A stretch of DNA of 8,800 bases from DATLSM01 sp035534175. GTDB lineage: Bacteria > Actinomycetota > Thermoleophilia > Solirubrobacterales > 70-9. The notes beneath the pieces are model-generated. The model saw only the letters and a program-made list of their open reading frames with translations, had not been told where the DNA came from and did no database searches. Positions within the stretch are counted from its first letter, which is position 1. Every line of letters begins with the position of its first letter. Position numbers and translations under genes: made by a program. Positions 1-5,932 of this stretch are shown piece by piece. Where the stretch lies: the NCBI GenBank assembly GCA_035534175.1, contig DATLSM010000052.1, positions 1 through 8,800 of the forward strand, in the 5' to 3' direction.

Positions 1-86
1 ACCTCCCCGCTTTCGGAGCGCACGATCCGCTCGAGCTCAACCCGCTCGTCTGCTGGAACCTCGATGCATTTCGCCGGCGCAGCCAT
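1..86 (-). CDS. IS630-family transposase, N-terminal fragment (runs off window)
   Basis: Read on the minus strand from an ATG at 86-84, the frame stays open to the window edge for 28 codons. The peptide begins MAAPAKCIEVPADERVELER and continues IVRSESGE. This charged opening, ending at an 'ELERIVRS' helix, resembles the first helix of the helix-turn-helix domain of IS630-family transposases as I remember them. A clear ribosome binding site GGAGG lies at 97-93 on the minus strand, six bases before the ATG, which fixes the start. The start codon is about 95 bases from the inferred element end, as usual for a ~1.1 kb IS630 element. The DDE catalytic domain would lie outside the window. It could instead be another small HTH protein; only 28 residues are visible. 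Confidence 0.6.
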   Translation of the reverse strand, partial: MAAPAKCIEVPADERVELERIVRSESGE

Positions 87-181
87 ACCGAACCTCCATC
101 ATCGCTGGACAGGACCAGCGAGGGGTTCGGCGGACAATCAAGGAGCCCTGCAACGATAAGCGAATTAAGCGGAGTTACCAC
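1..181 (-). mobile_element. Right end of a probable IS630-like insertion sequence
   Basis: This stretch holds the transposase start and about 95 bp of non-coding end. The boundary is inferred from the neighbour: COG4705-type protein homology resumes at the CTAG at 181-184, and a stop codon (166-168) precedes it in that frame. IS630/Tc1-type elements insert at TA, often within CTAG, duplicating only TA, so the TA at 182-183 would be the duplicated target. Read inward from the boundary, the end begins GTGGTAACTCCGCTTAATTC and contains two close copies of a CGCTTA word (CGCTTAATT, CGCTTATCG), which may be a transposase-binding subrepeat. The other terminal inverted repeat lies outside the window, so the end is not proven. 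Confidence 0.5.
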
Positions 182-516
182 TAGGTACCGCCGCGGGCGA
201 TATGACTGCGAGAACCATGGGCCTGGGCTTTTTCGGCTCGGGAGTGATGTTCGCCGCCCTGATCGCAATCCCGGCCATCGGCTACCTGTGGTTTGGCCTG
301 AACGAGATCTTCGCCTTTTGGTTCGCCTACATCCTGACCCGGCCGCTCGGTGCCTCCTTCGCCGACTGGATGGCGGTGTCGCCACGCAGGGGTGGACTTG
401 GATGGGGCACGTTTGCGGTGAGCATTGGCCTGACGATTGCGATCGTAGGATTTGTCTATTACCTGACTGTCACCCACATCGACGTCGAGGGTGACGACAA
501 GCGGCTGCTCCAATAG
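181..516 (+). pseudogene. 3' remnant of a COG4705-type multi-pass membrane protein gene
   Basis: The frame encodes three hydrophobic segments and the motif AYILTRPLGASFADW, characteristic of COG4705 membrane proteins, which are normally around 250 residues with repeated helices. Only the last ~110 residues are present. The family motif LGTAAGD is in frame upstream of the first ATG (202), starting at the CTA codon at 181, and the frame is closed by TAA at 166-168. The conserved protein therefore begins abruptly where the inferred IS end stops, which indicates a gene cut by insertion. An ORF from ATG 202 (104 codons, ending TAG 514-516) survives but has no recognisable ribosome binding site. 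The function of COG4705 proteins is unknown. A functional short membrane protein is possible but less likely. Confidence 0.65.
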
Positions 517-542
517 CGCGCCTCTTTCGTGGTTGGCGCGCT
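515..542. terminator. GC-rich hairpin between convergent genes, probable bidirectional terminator
   Basis: A perfect 8-bp inverted repeat AGCGCGCC (515-522) and GGCGCGCT (535-542) encloses a 12-base loop. It begins on the stop codon of the membrane-protein remnant and lies 26 bp beyond the end of the convergent methyltransferase gene. There is no T-run, as is common for terminators in high-GC actinobacteria, so the terminator role is inferred from position and stem strength. Confidence 0.45.
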
Positions 543-567
543 CGCTGCCGAGCTGCACTTGAGAACT

Positions 568-1236
568 TCAGCTCGGCTGATCGTGTCTCTTGGTGACGAA
601 GCTGATGTAGTAGAGACCCAGCAGAAAGTGCTCGGTCTCAACTGGGCCGTAAGTCGAGAGGTCGCTCCATGGATCGGAGTAAGGATCGCCAGGCGCGAGC
701 TTGTCGAGCAGCCGGGCGATTGGCCCCAGCGCGCGACCGAGAAGGTTGTCGGGCAGCCCGAGATCCATCACGACAACGCGTGAGGACGGGCGCAGCCGCT
801 CCCAGGCCCGAGCCAGGGCCAGCTGGGGCTGGGGCAGTACCGAGTAGCTGAGGCTGAAGAGCACGGCATCGACATCGCGCTTGAGTTGAAGCTGGGCGGC
901 GTCCTGGTGGAGCAACTCCGCATTCGACCAGGCGTTGCGCACAATCAACTTGCGGGCCTCGGCCAGCATCCCAGCGGATACATCGACGCCGATCACGGTG
1001 CCGCTCGGGCCGACCGCCTCGATCAGGGAGGGGAAATTACGCCCGGTGCCAGCGCCAATCTCCAGGACGACATCGCCGGGCTTCAGGCTGAGCGCTGCGA
1101 CCGCCCTTCGCCTTGCGGGGGGAAAGATCAGGTAGAGGGGCTCGAGTGTGCTGTAGAGGTGGGCAACCCGATCGTATTGCCTGACGATCGCGCTGAGCTG
1201 TTTTCGCTCCGTGGGTTTTCGCCGCGCGGCGTTCAT
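568..1236 (-). CDS. Class I SAM-dependent methyltransferase (UbiE/Methyltransf_11-like)
   Basis: A 222-residue soluble protein with a Rossmann-type methyltransferase core. Motif I is VLEIGAGTGRNF at about residues 57-68, with the glycine-rich SAM loop. The post-I strand GVDVSAGML (83-91) carries the acidic residue expected to bind the SAM ribose (D85), and QDA at 111-113 is the adenine-contacting position. The N-terminal helix RQYDRVAHLYS is the usual cap seen in UbiE and phospholipid-methyltransferase-like proteins. The substrate cannot be told from sequence; a lipid or quinone is one option. The gene is divergent from the blaI-like gene with 44 bp between start codons, and the inverted repeat there suggests BlaI control. 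No Shine-Dalgarno motif precedes ATG 1236; a TAGTAT hexamer (1254-1249, minus strand) could be the -10 of a short-leader transcript. Confidence 0.85.
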   Translation of the reverse strand: MNAARRKPTERKQLSAIVRQYDRVAHLYSTLEPLYLIFPPARRRAVAALSLKPGDVVLEIGAGTGRNFPSLIEAVGPSGTVIGVDVSAGMLAEARKLIVRNAWSNAELLHQDAAQLQLKRDVDAVLFSLSYSVLPQPQLALARAWERLRPSSRVVVMDLGLPDNLLGRALGPIARLLDKLAPGDPYSDPWSDLSTYGPVETEHFLLGLYYISFVTKRHDQPS

Positions 1237-1247
1237 CGTTGTCAGCT

Positions 1248-1267
1248 TATACTACGCACCTGTAGTA
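1248..1267. promoter_or_regulatory. Probable BlaI operator overlapping divergent promoters
   Basis: TACTAC (1250-1255) and GTAGTA (1262-1267) form a perfect 6-bp dyad around a 6-base spacer. BlaI/MecI repressors bind dyads with TACA/TGTA-type half-sites; the right half here reads TGTAGTA and the left TACTACG, one base from its mirror. A plus-strand -10-like TATACT (1248-1253) and a minus-strand TAGTAT (1254-1249) both overlap the left arm, so a repressor bound here would block transcription of both the blaI-M56 pair and the methyltransferase gene. The -35 elements are not clear. The operator call rests on the dyad, its place and the adjacent blaI-like gene. Confidence 0.65.
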
Positions 1268-1280
1268 GATTGGTATTCCG

Positions 1281-1658
1281 ATGGACGGCGACGGAATCAG
1301 CCGAAACGACTTCGGCCCACTGGAGAGTGAGGTGATGGAAGCGATCTGGCGCGCCGGCAAGCCCGTCGCAGTCCGAGACGTCATCGAGGTGCTGAACGAG
1401 CATCGGGGCGAGGCCCTCGCCTACACCACCGTGATGACGGTGATGAGCCGCTTGGCCGCCAAGGCGGTTCTCTCTCGTCACAAGGCGGGACGCGGCTATC
1501 TCTACGAGGCCAACGCCCCCGACGCGGCCGGCATCGTGGTCAAGGAGGTGCTCCGCGCCTACGGCGATGTGGCGGTGGCGCACTTCGTCGATGAGGCGCG
1601 GGCCGACCCGGCTCTGCTGCGCCGCCTGCGCCATCTCCTCGGTGAACCCGATGGATAG
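1281..1658 (+). CDS. blaI: BlaI/MecI/CopY-family transcriptional repressor
   Basis: A 125-residue protein, the usual size for BlaI. Residues ~11-75 form the winged helix: LESEVMEAIW (first helix), VAVRDVIEVLN, then the recognition helix AYTTVMTVMSRLAAKAVL, followed by the wing with RGYLYEA. The remaining C-terminal helices are the dimerisation part and the region where the coupled protease normally cuts. BlaI dimers repress their own operon and are removed by proteolysis after a membrane signal. The gene overlaps the M56 protease gene by 8 bp, the standard blaI-blaR arrangement; Mycobacterium tuberculosis Rv1846c-Rv1845c is the closest layout I know. The ATG at 1281 has no Shine-Dalgarno motif and sits 13 bases past the operator dyad, suggesting a very short leader. 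The inducing signal is unknown; no beta-lactamase gene is in view. Confidence 0.88.
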   Translation: MDGDGISRNDFGPLESEVMEAIWRAGKPVAVRDVIEVLNEHRGEALAYTTVMTVMSRLAAKAVLSRHKAGRGYLYEANAPDAAGIVVKEVLRAYGDVAVAHFVDEARADPALLRRLRHLLGEPDG

Positions 1659-2652
1659 CGCCGCCCGCAACTTCCTCGCCCTAGTTGGCACCTGCGCGGT
1701 CCTGGGCGCATATGCGGTTTGGGGATTCCTCGCCTACGTGGCGATCCCGCTCATCGGCATCATCAGCGGCCCCTTCAGTCGACTTCCTCCAACGGGTGCC
1801 CTACCTGCGCTGATACTCACTCTCCTGCTCGCGGTATCCGTCGGCCTGGCGTCGACGACGCTTCACCGGCAGATTTCCGCTTCCCGCCGCCTCTCGCGTC
1901 ACATCCAGGCATCCGCGCTTCCGCCAACGGCTGAGCTGCGAGCGGCGGCTGGACGGTGTGGGCTCGTTGGGCGGGTGGCGCTGGTCGATTCCGGAGAGCC
2001 GTTCTCCTTCGTCTACGGCTTCCTCGCACCTCGAGTCGCTATCAGCGGGGGGTTCCTGGATAGCCTCACCCCAGAGGAGCTTCGAGCGACTCTGGCGCAT
2101 GAGCGCTACCACGTCCGCAGCTTGGACCCCTGTCGCACCCTCCTCGCCAAGGTGCTGAGCGAGGCGTTTTTTCTCCTCCCGTCGCTGAAAGTGCTCTGCG
2201 CTCGCTACGAGGTGGCTCGCGAGTTGGCCGCCGACCGATGCGCCGAGCAACGATATGGCCGCCGCCCCCTCGTGAGCGCTCTGCTGAAAGCACTGGAAGG
2301 ATCGGGCTGGCAAGAGCCTGCGGTTGGCGCCTCGCTCGCAAGCTCTGTTCTCCTGTCTGCGCGCCTTTCCCACTTGGAAACAGGGCAGATGCCTCCACTC
2401 GAGGTCGCCAGCCATTCGAGCATGGCCTGGTCGGCCCTCGGCGCGATCGCCTTCCTCTCCGTGTTTCTCTCGTCGATGATCGGCCTTGGCGGCACCTCGG
2501 CGCTTCTCAGGGCGGCGTCATACGAACTCAGCGAAACCGGTGTCTTGCTTGACGTTTTGTGTGCCGCACCCATCCTCGCTTTGGCGTTCTCATACTGGAT
2601 GCTCACGCGGCGGGCAGGCCAACCTCTGTCGTCAACAGTGCCTCACCCTTGA
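1651..2652 (+). CDS. M56-family membrane zinc metalloprotease (BlaR1/MecR1-like, no sensor domain)
   Basis: A 333-residue integral membrane protein. Hydrophobic segments lie at about 11-38 and 50-70, with two more at about 260-283 and 297-317. The cytoplasmic-side protease domain carries the zinc motif HERYH (150-154) and a downstream ELAAD helix (191-195) whose glutamate is the expected third ligand, so it should be active. The preceding GFLAPRVAISGGFLDSL stretch is typical of M48/M56 proteases. It ends soon after the last helix, so the extracellular penicillin-binding sensor domain of staphylococcal BlaR1 (~600 residues) is absent. Short forms like this are common in Actinobacteria. It probably cleaves the BlaI protein encoded just upstream, with which it is translationally coupled. 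The ATG at 1651 inside the blaI end was preferred to an ATG at 1567, which would put 28 arginine- and cysteine-rich residues ahead of the first membrane segment. Confidence 0.87.
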   Translation: MDSAARNFLALVGTCAVLGAYAVWGFLAYVAIPLIGIISGPFSRLPPTGALPALILTLLLAVSVGLASTTLHRQISASRRLSRHIQASALPPTAELRAAAGRCGLVGRVALVDSGEPFSFVYGFLAPRVAISGGFLDSLTPEELRATLAHERYHVRSLDPCRTLLAKVLSEAFFLLPSLKVLCARYEVARELAADRCAEQRYGRRPLVSALLKALEGSGWQEPAVGASLASSVLLSARLSHLETGQMPPLEVASHSSMAWSALGAIAFLSVFLSSMIGLGGTSALLRAASYELSETGVLLDVLCAAPILALAFSYWMLTRRAGQPLSSTVPHP

Positions 2653-2820
2653 GTGACTATGCGACCGAGACAGTCATCCTACTTTCGCGAAACGTCTGCC
2701 CCACTCTTTCGACTCGGCAATTCGGATCGAAGGTTTGCATTCGCGGGGGCTCGAGAGCTTTGGCGAGATCCAGCCCGGAAGCACCCATCCTCGGCAGAAG
2801 CCGGCTATCGTGTTCCCATC

Positions 2821-2839
2821 CCGCCGCTATCAGCGGTGG
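2821..2839 (+). other. Hairpin in the leader of the PLDc_N/SHOCT gene
   Basis: CCGCCGCT (2821-2828) pairs with AGCGGTGG (2832-2839), eight pairs with one G-T, around a 3-base ATC loop. It ends 7 bases before the ribosome binding site of the next gene. It may shape translation of that gene or end transcription from upstream; no T-run follows, so neither role is shown. Confidence 0.4.
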
Positions 2840-2846
2840 CTAGACC

Positions 2847-2852
2847 GAAAGG
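2847..2852 (+). promoter_or_regulatory. Ribosome binding site GAAAGG deciding a TTG start
   Basis: GAAAGG ends six bases before the TTG at 2859-2861. This spacing, and the fact that protein similarity starts directly after the TTG, support TTG as the initiator of the PLDc_N/SHOCT gene. Confidence 0.5.
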
Positions 2853-2858
2853 CCGCCT

Positions 2859-3248
2859 TTGCTCCTAGCCAACTTCAGTTTCGGTGACGCCCTCGCTGTT
2901 GTCTTCGAGATTTTCATCTTCGTGATTTGGCTCTGGATTTACCTCACGATCTTCAGCGACCTCTTCCGCGACCACGAGCTCTCCGGCTGGGGAAAGGCAG
3001 CTTGGGTGCTGTTCATCGTCGTGATCCCCTTCGTAGGGGCGCTCGTCTACCTGATTGCTCGCCACAGCGGGATGCGCGACCGAGCGCTCAAAGCTCAGGC
3101 CGAGGCCAAGCACCACATGGACGCCTACATCCGCCAACAGGCACACAGCTCGCCCGCCGACGAAATCCATAAGCTCAGCGATCTCAAGGACAAGGGTGCA
3201 ATTTCCGCCGAGGAGTTCGAAAAGGCCAAGGCGAAGCTGCTGGCCTAG
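2859..3248 (+). CDS. PLDc_N plus SHOCT domain small membrane protein
   Basis: A 129-residue protein starting at TTG. Two transmembrane helices lie at about 11-31 and 46-67. The pattern IWLWIYLTIFSDLFRD, then GWGKAAWVLFIVVIPFVGALVYLIARH, is the PLDc_N module that also forms the N-terminus of cardiolipin synthases. A charged helical linker (72-95) follows, then a SHOCT domain (about 101-128: DEIHKLSDLKDKGAISAEEF and on), a short helical module usually at protein C-termini and thought to mediate oligomerisation. There is no catalytic HKD phospholipase motif, so it is not an enzyme of that type. The family is frequent in Actinobacteria and has no established function; a membrane scaffold or stress protein is a guess. 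It is preceded by 206 bp of non-coding DNA containing a TTTCGCGAAA palindrome at 2683-2692. Confidence 0.82.
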   Translation: MLLANFSFGDALAVVFEIFIFVIWLWIYLTIFSDLFRDHELSGWGKAAWVLFIVVIPFVGALVYLIARHSGMRDRALKAQAEAKHHMDAYIRQQAHSSPADEIHKLSDLKDKGAISAEEFEKAKAKLLA

Positions 3249-3529
3249 CGTTACGGAATCAACCCAGCCGTTGATCCAGGGGTCCGTGCGCGATCGTCAT
3301 CACGAGCGCAAACAGAAGGGCGGGCAACGAGCTCAGCGCCGCGCACCCGGTGTGCAGCGCGCGACGATAAATCTGCGCCGACGCATGACGATCTCACCGC
3401 CGGATGGACCGGCTCACGCTGTGTAGGCGGCCGCCTGCATTGCAGCCAACCCCGGATCGATGCCGATCTTCGCGACCTCTGGGCGGGCAGTGGGTCATGC
3501 GTCGCGCCGGACACCGTAGGATCACCCAG

Positions 3530-4498
3530 ATGAAAGCAGCGGTGATATACGAAGGGGGCATTCCGGACCGGCTGCGCTACGAGGACGTCCCCGATCCGGC
3601 GTGCCCCGACGGCTGCGTTGTGGTTGACGCCGAAGCGATCAGCATCGAGGGCGGCGACCTCCTCGCCCGCGCGACCTTGCCACCGACAAGCACCCCCCAC
3701 ATCGTCGGCTATCTGTGCGCCGGCACCGTGATCGAAGTCGGTGCAGGCGTCGAGGCCCCGGCAATCGGCGAGATGGTCGTGGCGCTGAACGCGGATGGCT
3801 CCCACGCCGAGAAGCGTGCCGTGCCGGCGATGATGACCTGGCCAGTCCCCGAGGGTCTCGATCCCGCGGCGGCGGCGTGCATCCCGGTCGCGTTCGGCAC
3901 CGCGCAGGAGTGCCTCTTCACAGCAGCGAACCTCGAGGCAGGGCAAACCGTGCTTGTCCATGCCGGGGCAGGCGGCGTCGGGATGGCGGCGATCCAGCTG
4001 GCAAAACAGGTGGGTGCGACGGTGATCTCGACCGCCTCAAGCGGGGAGAAACTTGAGCGGCTGAAGCCGCTGGGACTCGATCACGGCATCAACTACGCAA
4101 AGGAAAGCTTCCCCGAGGTGGTTCGTGCGCTGACCGACGGACGCGGCGTCGACATCGTATTGGACTCGATCGGGGGAAAGAACCTGGTCGACAGCATCGA
4201 GGCGCTCGCCTACCGGGGGACCCTCGTCAGCGTGGGACTCGCAGCACGAGCTGGCTCGGCGATCGAGGCTAGGGCGCTGTGGGCGAACAACAACACTCTG
4301 CGTGGCGTCTATCTCGGTGGAGCGTTGCTCGCCGAGTACTCACGGGTTCACCCGATGATCGGGGACTTGATCGGGCAGGTGGCCGGTGGCGAACTGCGGG
4401 TGGAGATCGACAAAACGTTTCCGCTCGCCGATGCAGCGACGGCCCATGCCTACCTGGAGAGCCGAAGCGCCTTCGGCCGGGTGGTGATGGTGCCGTGA
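3530..4498 (+). CDS. NADPH:quinone oxidoreductase-like dehydrogenase (MDR superfamily)
   Basis: A 322-residue medium-chain dehydrogenase/reductase. The GroES-like N-terminal half (about 1-115) begins MKAAVIYEGG and contains the PHIVGYLCAGTVIEVG segment. The Rossmann cofactor domain carries GAGGVG at 146-151 and DIVLDSIGG at about 208-216. The catalytic-zinc cysteine/histidine set and the structural four-cysteine loop of alcohol dehydrogenases are absent, which places it with the quinone oxidoreductase (zeta-crystallin-like) branch that reduces quinones or enones using NAD(P)H. The substrate is not predictable. ATG 3530 matches the family N-terminus and has AGGA at 3518-3521, eight bases upstream; an in-frame ATG at 3497 would add 11 arginine-rich residues and is less likely. 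The VOC gene follows after 17 bp, so the two are probably co-transcribed. Confidence 0.87.
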   Translation: MKAAVIYEGGIPDRLRYEDVPDPACPDGCVVVDAEAISIEGGDLLARATLPPTSTPHIVGYLCAGTVIEVGAGVEAPAIGEMVVALNADGSHAEKRAVPAMMTWPVPEGLDPAAAACIPVAFGTAQECLFTAANLEAGQTVLVHAGAGGVGMAAIQLAKQVGATVISTASSGEKLERLKPLGLDHGINYAKESFPEVVRALTDGRGVDIVLDSIGGKNLVDSIEALAYRGTLVSVGLAARAGSAIEARALWANNNTLRGVYLGGALLAEYSRVHPMIGDLIGQVAGGELRVEIDKTFPLADAATAHAYLESRSAFGRVVMVP

Positions 4499-4515
4499 CG
4501 AACACCCCGTAGCAC

Positions 4516-5154
4516 GTGCACCCGACACTCGACGAACTGACTGTGGCGGATGAGCCCGGCGCCTGGGCGGCGCTCGGGTTCGCGCTCGACGGCGACACGT
4601 GCGTCCTCGGCGAGACGCGGATTCGCCTGGTCGGGCGCGACGCGGGTCGAGGTCTGACCGGATGGTCGCTTCGCAGCATCGAGAGCACCGATCTCGACGG
4701 CCTCGTGACCTCACGCTCCGATCGCCCGGCGCCAAGCAAGCAGCCCGAGCACACCAATGGCGTCACGACGCTCGACCACGTTGTCGCAATCACACCGGCT
4801 CTCGATCGCACGATCGCTGCGCTTCGAGGCGCCGGTCTTGACCTTCGCCTCGTCCGCGAGGAGCCGACACCTGCCGGCGCTCCACGACAGGCGTTCTTCC
4901 GCCTCGGCACGATCATCCTCGAGGTGGTGCAGCAGCCCTTCAAGGCGATTGAGAGCGCCGAGGGCGAGCGTCGTCCCGCCTTCTTCTGGGGTCTCGCCTT
5001 CGGTGCCCCCGATCTGGAGGCCACCGTCGCTGGCCTCGGGGATCGCGTGAGCGACGTGCGGCCCGCCGTTCAGCCCGGCCGCCGCATCGCGACCGTGCGT
5101 CGCTCCGCCGGCCTTGCGCTGCCGGTCGCGCTGATCACGCCGCCAGCGCCGTAG
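4516..5154 (+). CDS. VOC-superfamily (glyoxalase-like) two-lobed protein
   Basis: A 212-residue protein with a weak first betaalphabetabetabeta lobe (about 4-75: LDELTVADEPGAWAALGF and TGWSLRSI) and a clearer second lobe (about 84-208). In the second lobe LDHVV gives a histidine at 88 and IILEVV a glutamate at 136, two positions that bind metal in glyoxalase/dioxygenase relatives. The LVREEPTPAGAPRQAFFRLG stretch and the C-terminal AVQPGRRIATVRR match a conserved actinobacterial VOC group of unknown reaction. The start is GTG at 4516; it is the first possible start after an in-frame TAG at 4510-4512. There is no Shine-Dalgarno motif, and the short gap after the dehydrogenase suggests coupling by co-transcription. 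Detoxification of a reactive carbonyl would suit the pairing but is inference. Confidence 0.8.
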   Translation: MHPTLDELTVADEPGAWAALGFALDGDTCVLGETRIRLVGRDAGRGLTGWSLRSIESTDLDGLVTSRSDRPAPSKQPEHTNGVTTLDHVVAITPALDRTIAALRGAGLDLRLVREEPTPAGAPRQAFFRLGTIILEVVQQPFKAIESAEGERRPAFFWGLAFGAPDLEATVAGLGDRVSDVRPAVQPGRRIATVRRSAGLALPVALITPPAP

Positions 5155-5332
5155 GGTCAGTCGCCGTCGGCGATACATCCCCGGAGGCCTCGGTGAAGTG
5201 GAAGCGTGTCACCATTTTGCAGTCCTCTTTCGGTTAGCGATCCGGACTCGGAATGCGCCGAGAGATTGTGCGAGCGTTTAAATCGGGTTACATTCGCCCG
5301 GCCGTTGAGCTTCGAGTTCCCGGGGCGGCCCA

Positions 5333-5352
5333 CAGGCGACAGCGGTCGCCTG
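5333..5352 (+). other. Perfect 8-bp stem, tetraloop hairpin upstream of the ECF sigma gene
   Basis: CAGGCGAC (5333-5340), loop AGCG (5341-5344) and GTCGCCTG (5345-5352) form a perfect stem. It lies 180 bp after the VOC stop and 70 bp before the sigma ATG, in a 268-bp gap with no other gene. Without a T-run it could be a terminator for the upstream pair or a leader structure of the sigma transcript. Smaller inverted repeats occur at 5161-5173 (TCGCC/GGCGA) and 5192-5213 (GGTGA/TCACC). Confidence 0.45.
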
Positions 5353-5422
5353 AACCCGATCGGGCGTCTGGACGTATCACCTGGATATCCGTGAATAGCT
5401 CTTCTGCGGCAAAATCCATCTG

Positions 5423-5932
5423 ATGCCTCCCGGAGCGCTGAGCCGAGAGCGCGATGTGCGCGAGGCCTATGCCGCGCACGCCGGTGAGCTCTACGGCTTT
5501 GCCATGCGCTCGCTGGGCGACTCGGGGCTCGCCGAGGAGGCGGTGCAGGAGACGTTCCTGCGCGCTTGGCGGGCAGGGGAACGCTTCAACCCCCAGATCG
5601 GCTCACTGCGGACCTGGCTGTTCGCGATTCTGCGTAACGTCGTCATCGACCTCGGGCGCGCCCGAGCCGTGCGCCCCGCGGTAGCCGAGGGCGGGGAAGA
5701 GCCTTCGGTCGAGCCGCTGGAGGAGACACTTCTCGCCTGGCAGGTGGAGGAGGCGATGCGCAGGATCGGGGAGCAGCACCGTCAGGTCCTGGTCGAGACC
5801 TACTATCGTGGCCGTCCCTACGCAGAGGTTGCCGCCGGGCTGGGCGTACCGCAGGGCACCGTGAAGAGTCGCGTCTACTACGGGCTGCGGGCGCTGCGGG
5901 TCGTGCTGGAGGAGATGGGGTATGAGGACTGA
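5423..5932 (+). CDS. ECF (group 4) RNA polymerase sigma factor
   Basis: A 169-residue sigma-70-family protein made only of sigma2 and sigma4 domains, the ECF pattern. Sigma2 spans about 15-81 with GLAEEAVQETFLRAWR (the region 2.1-2.2 core-binding helix) and GSLRTWLFAILRNVVID (region 2.3-2.4, -10 recognition). Sigma4 spans about 107-162 with RQVLVETYYRGRPYAEVAAG and the helix-turn-helix GVPQGTVKSRVYYGLRALR that reads the -35. The next gene overlaps it by 11 bp and encodes a matching zinc anti-sigma, so the sigma factor is presumably held inactive until a signal releases it. ATG 5423 has no clear Shine-Dalgarno motif, and I see no convincing autoregulatory ECF promoter upstream. The subgroup cannot be assigned by eye; SigK/SigL-like is a guess. 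Confidence 0.92.
   Translation: MPPGALSRERDVREAYAAHAGELYGFAMRSLGDSGLAEEAVQETFLRAWRAGERFNPQIGSLRTWLFAILRNVVIDLGRARAVRPAVAEGGEEPSVEPLEETLLAWQVEEAMRRIGEQHRQVLVETYYRGRPYAEVAAGLGVPQGTVKSRVYYGLRALRVVLEEMGYED

Noticed and set aside
1801..2415. Minus-strand open frame of 204 codons
   Set aside because: It lies wholly antisense to the M56 protease, whose catalytic motifs are intact; composition is Arg/Gln-rich with no domain.
2653..2858. Overlapping short plus-strand frames after the M56 gene
   Set aside because: They lack ribosome binding sites and recognisable protein pattern; the stretch is treated as intergenic, with a TTTCGCGAAA palindrome at 2683-2692 of unknown meaning.
3257..3390. Short minus-strand frame with a hydrophobic stretch (LPALLFALVMTIAHG)
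   Set aside because: It has no ATG/GTG/TTG before the hydrophobic part, no ribosome binding site, and only ~40 codons between stops. The 281-bp gap 3249-3529 otherwise shows no gene, only a weak ATCAA/TTGAT repeat after the PLDc_N/SHOCT stop.
3251..3961. Long minus-strand open frame of 236 codons
   Set aside because: Its greater part is the antisense of the dehydrogenase gene, the product is His/Arg/Cys-rich with no recognisable motif, and GC-rich DNA commonly gives such shadows.
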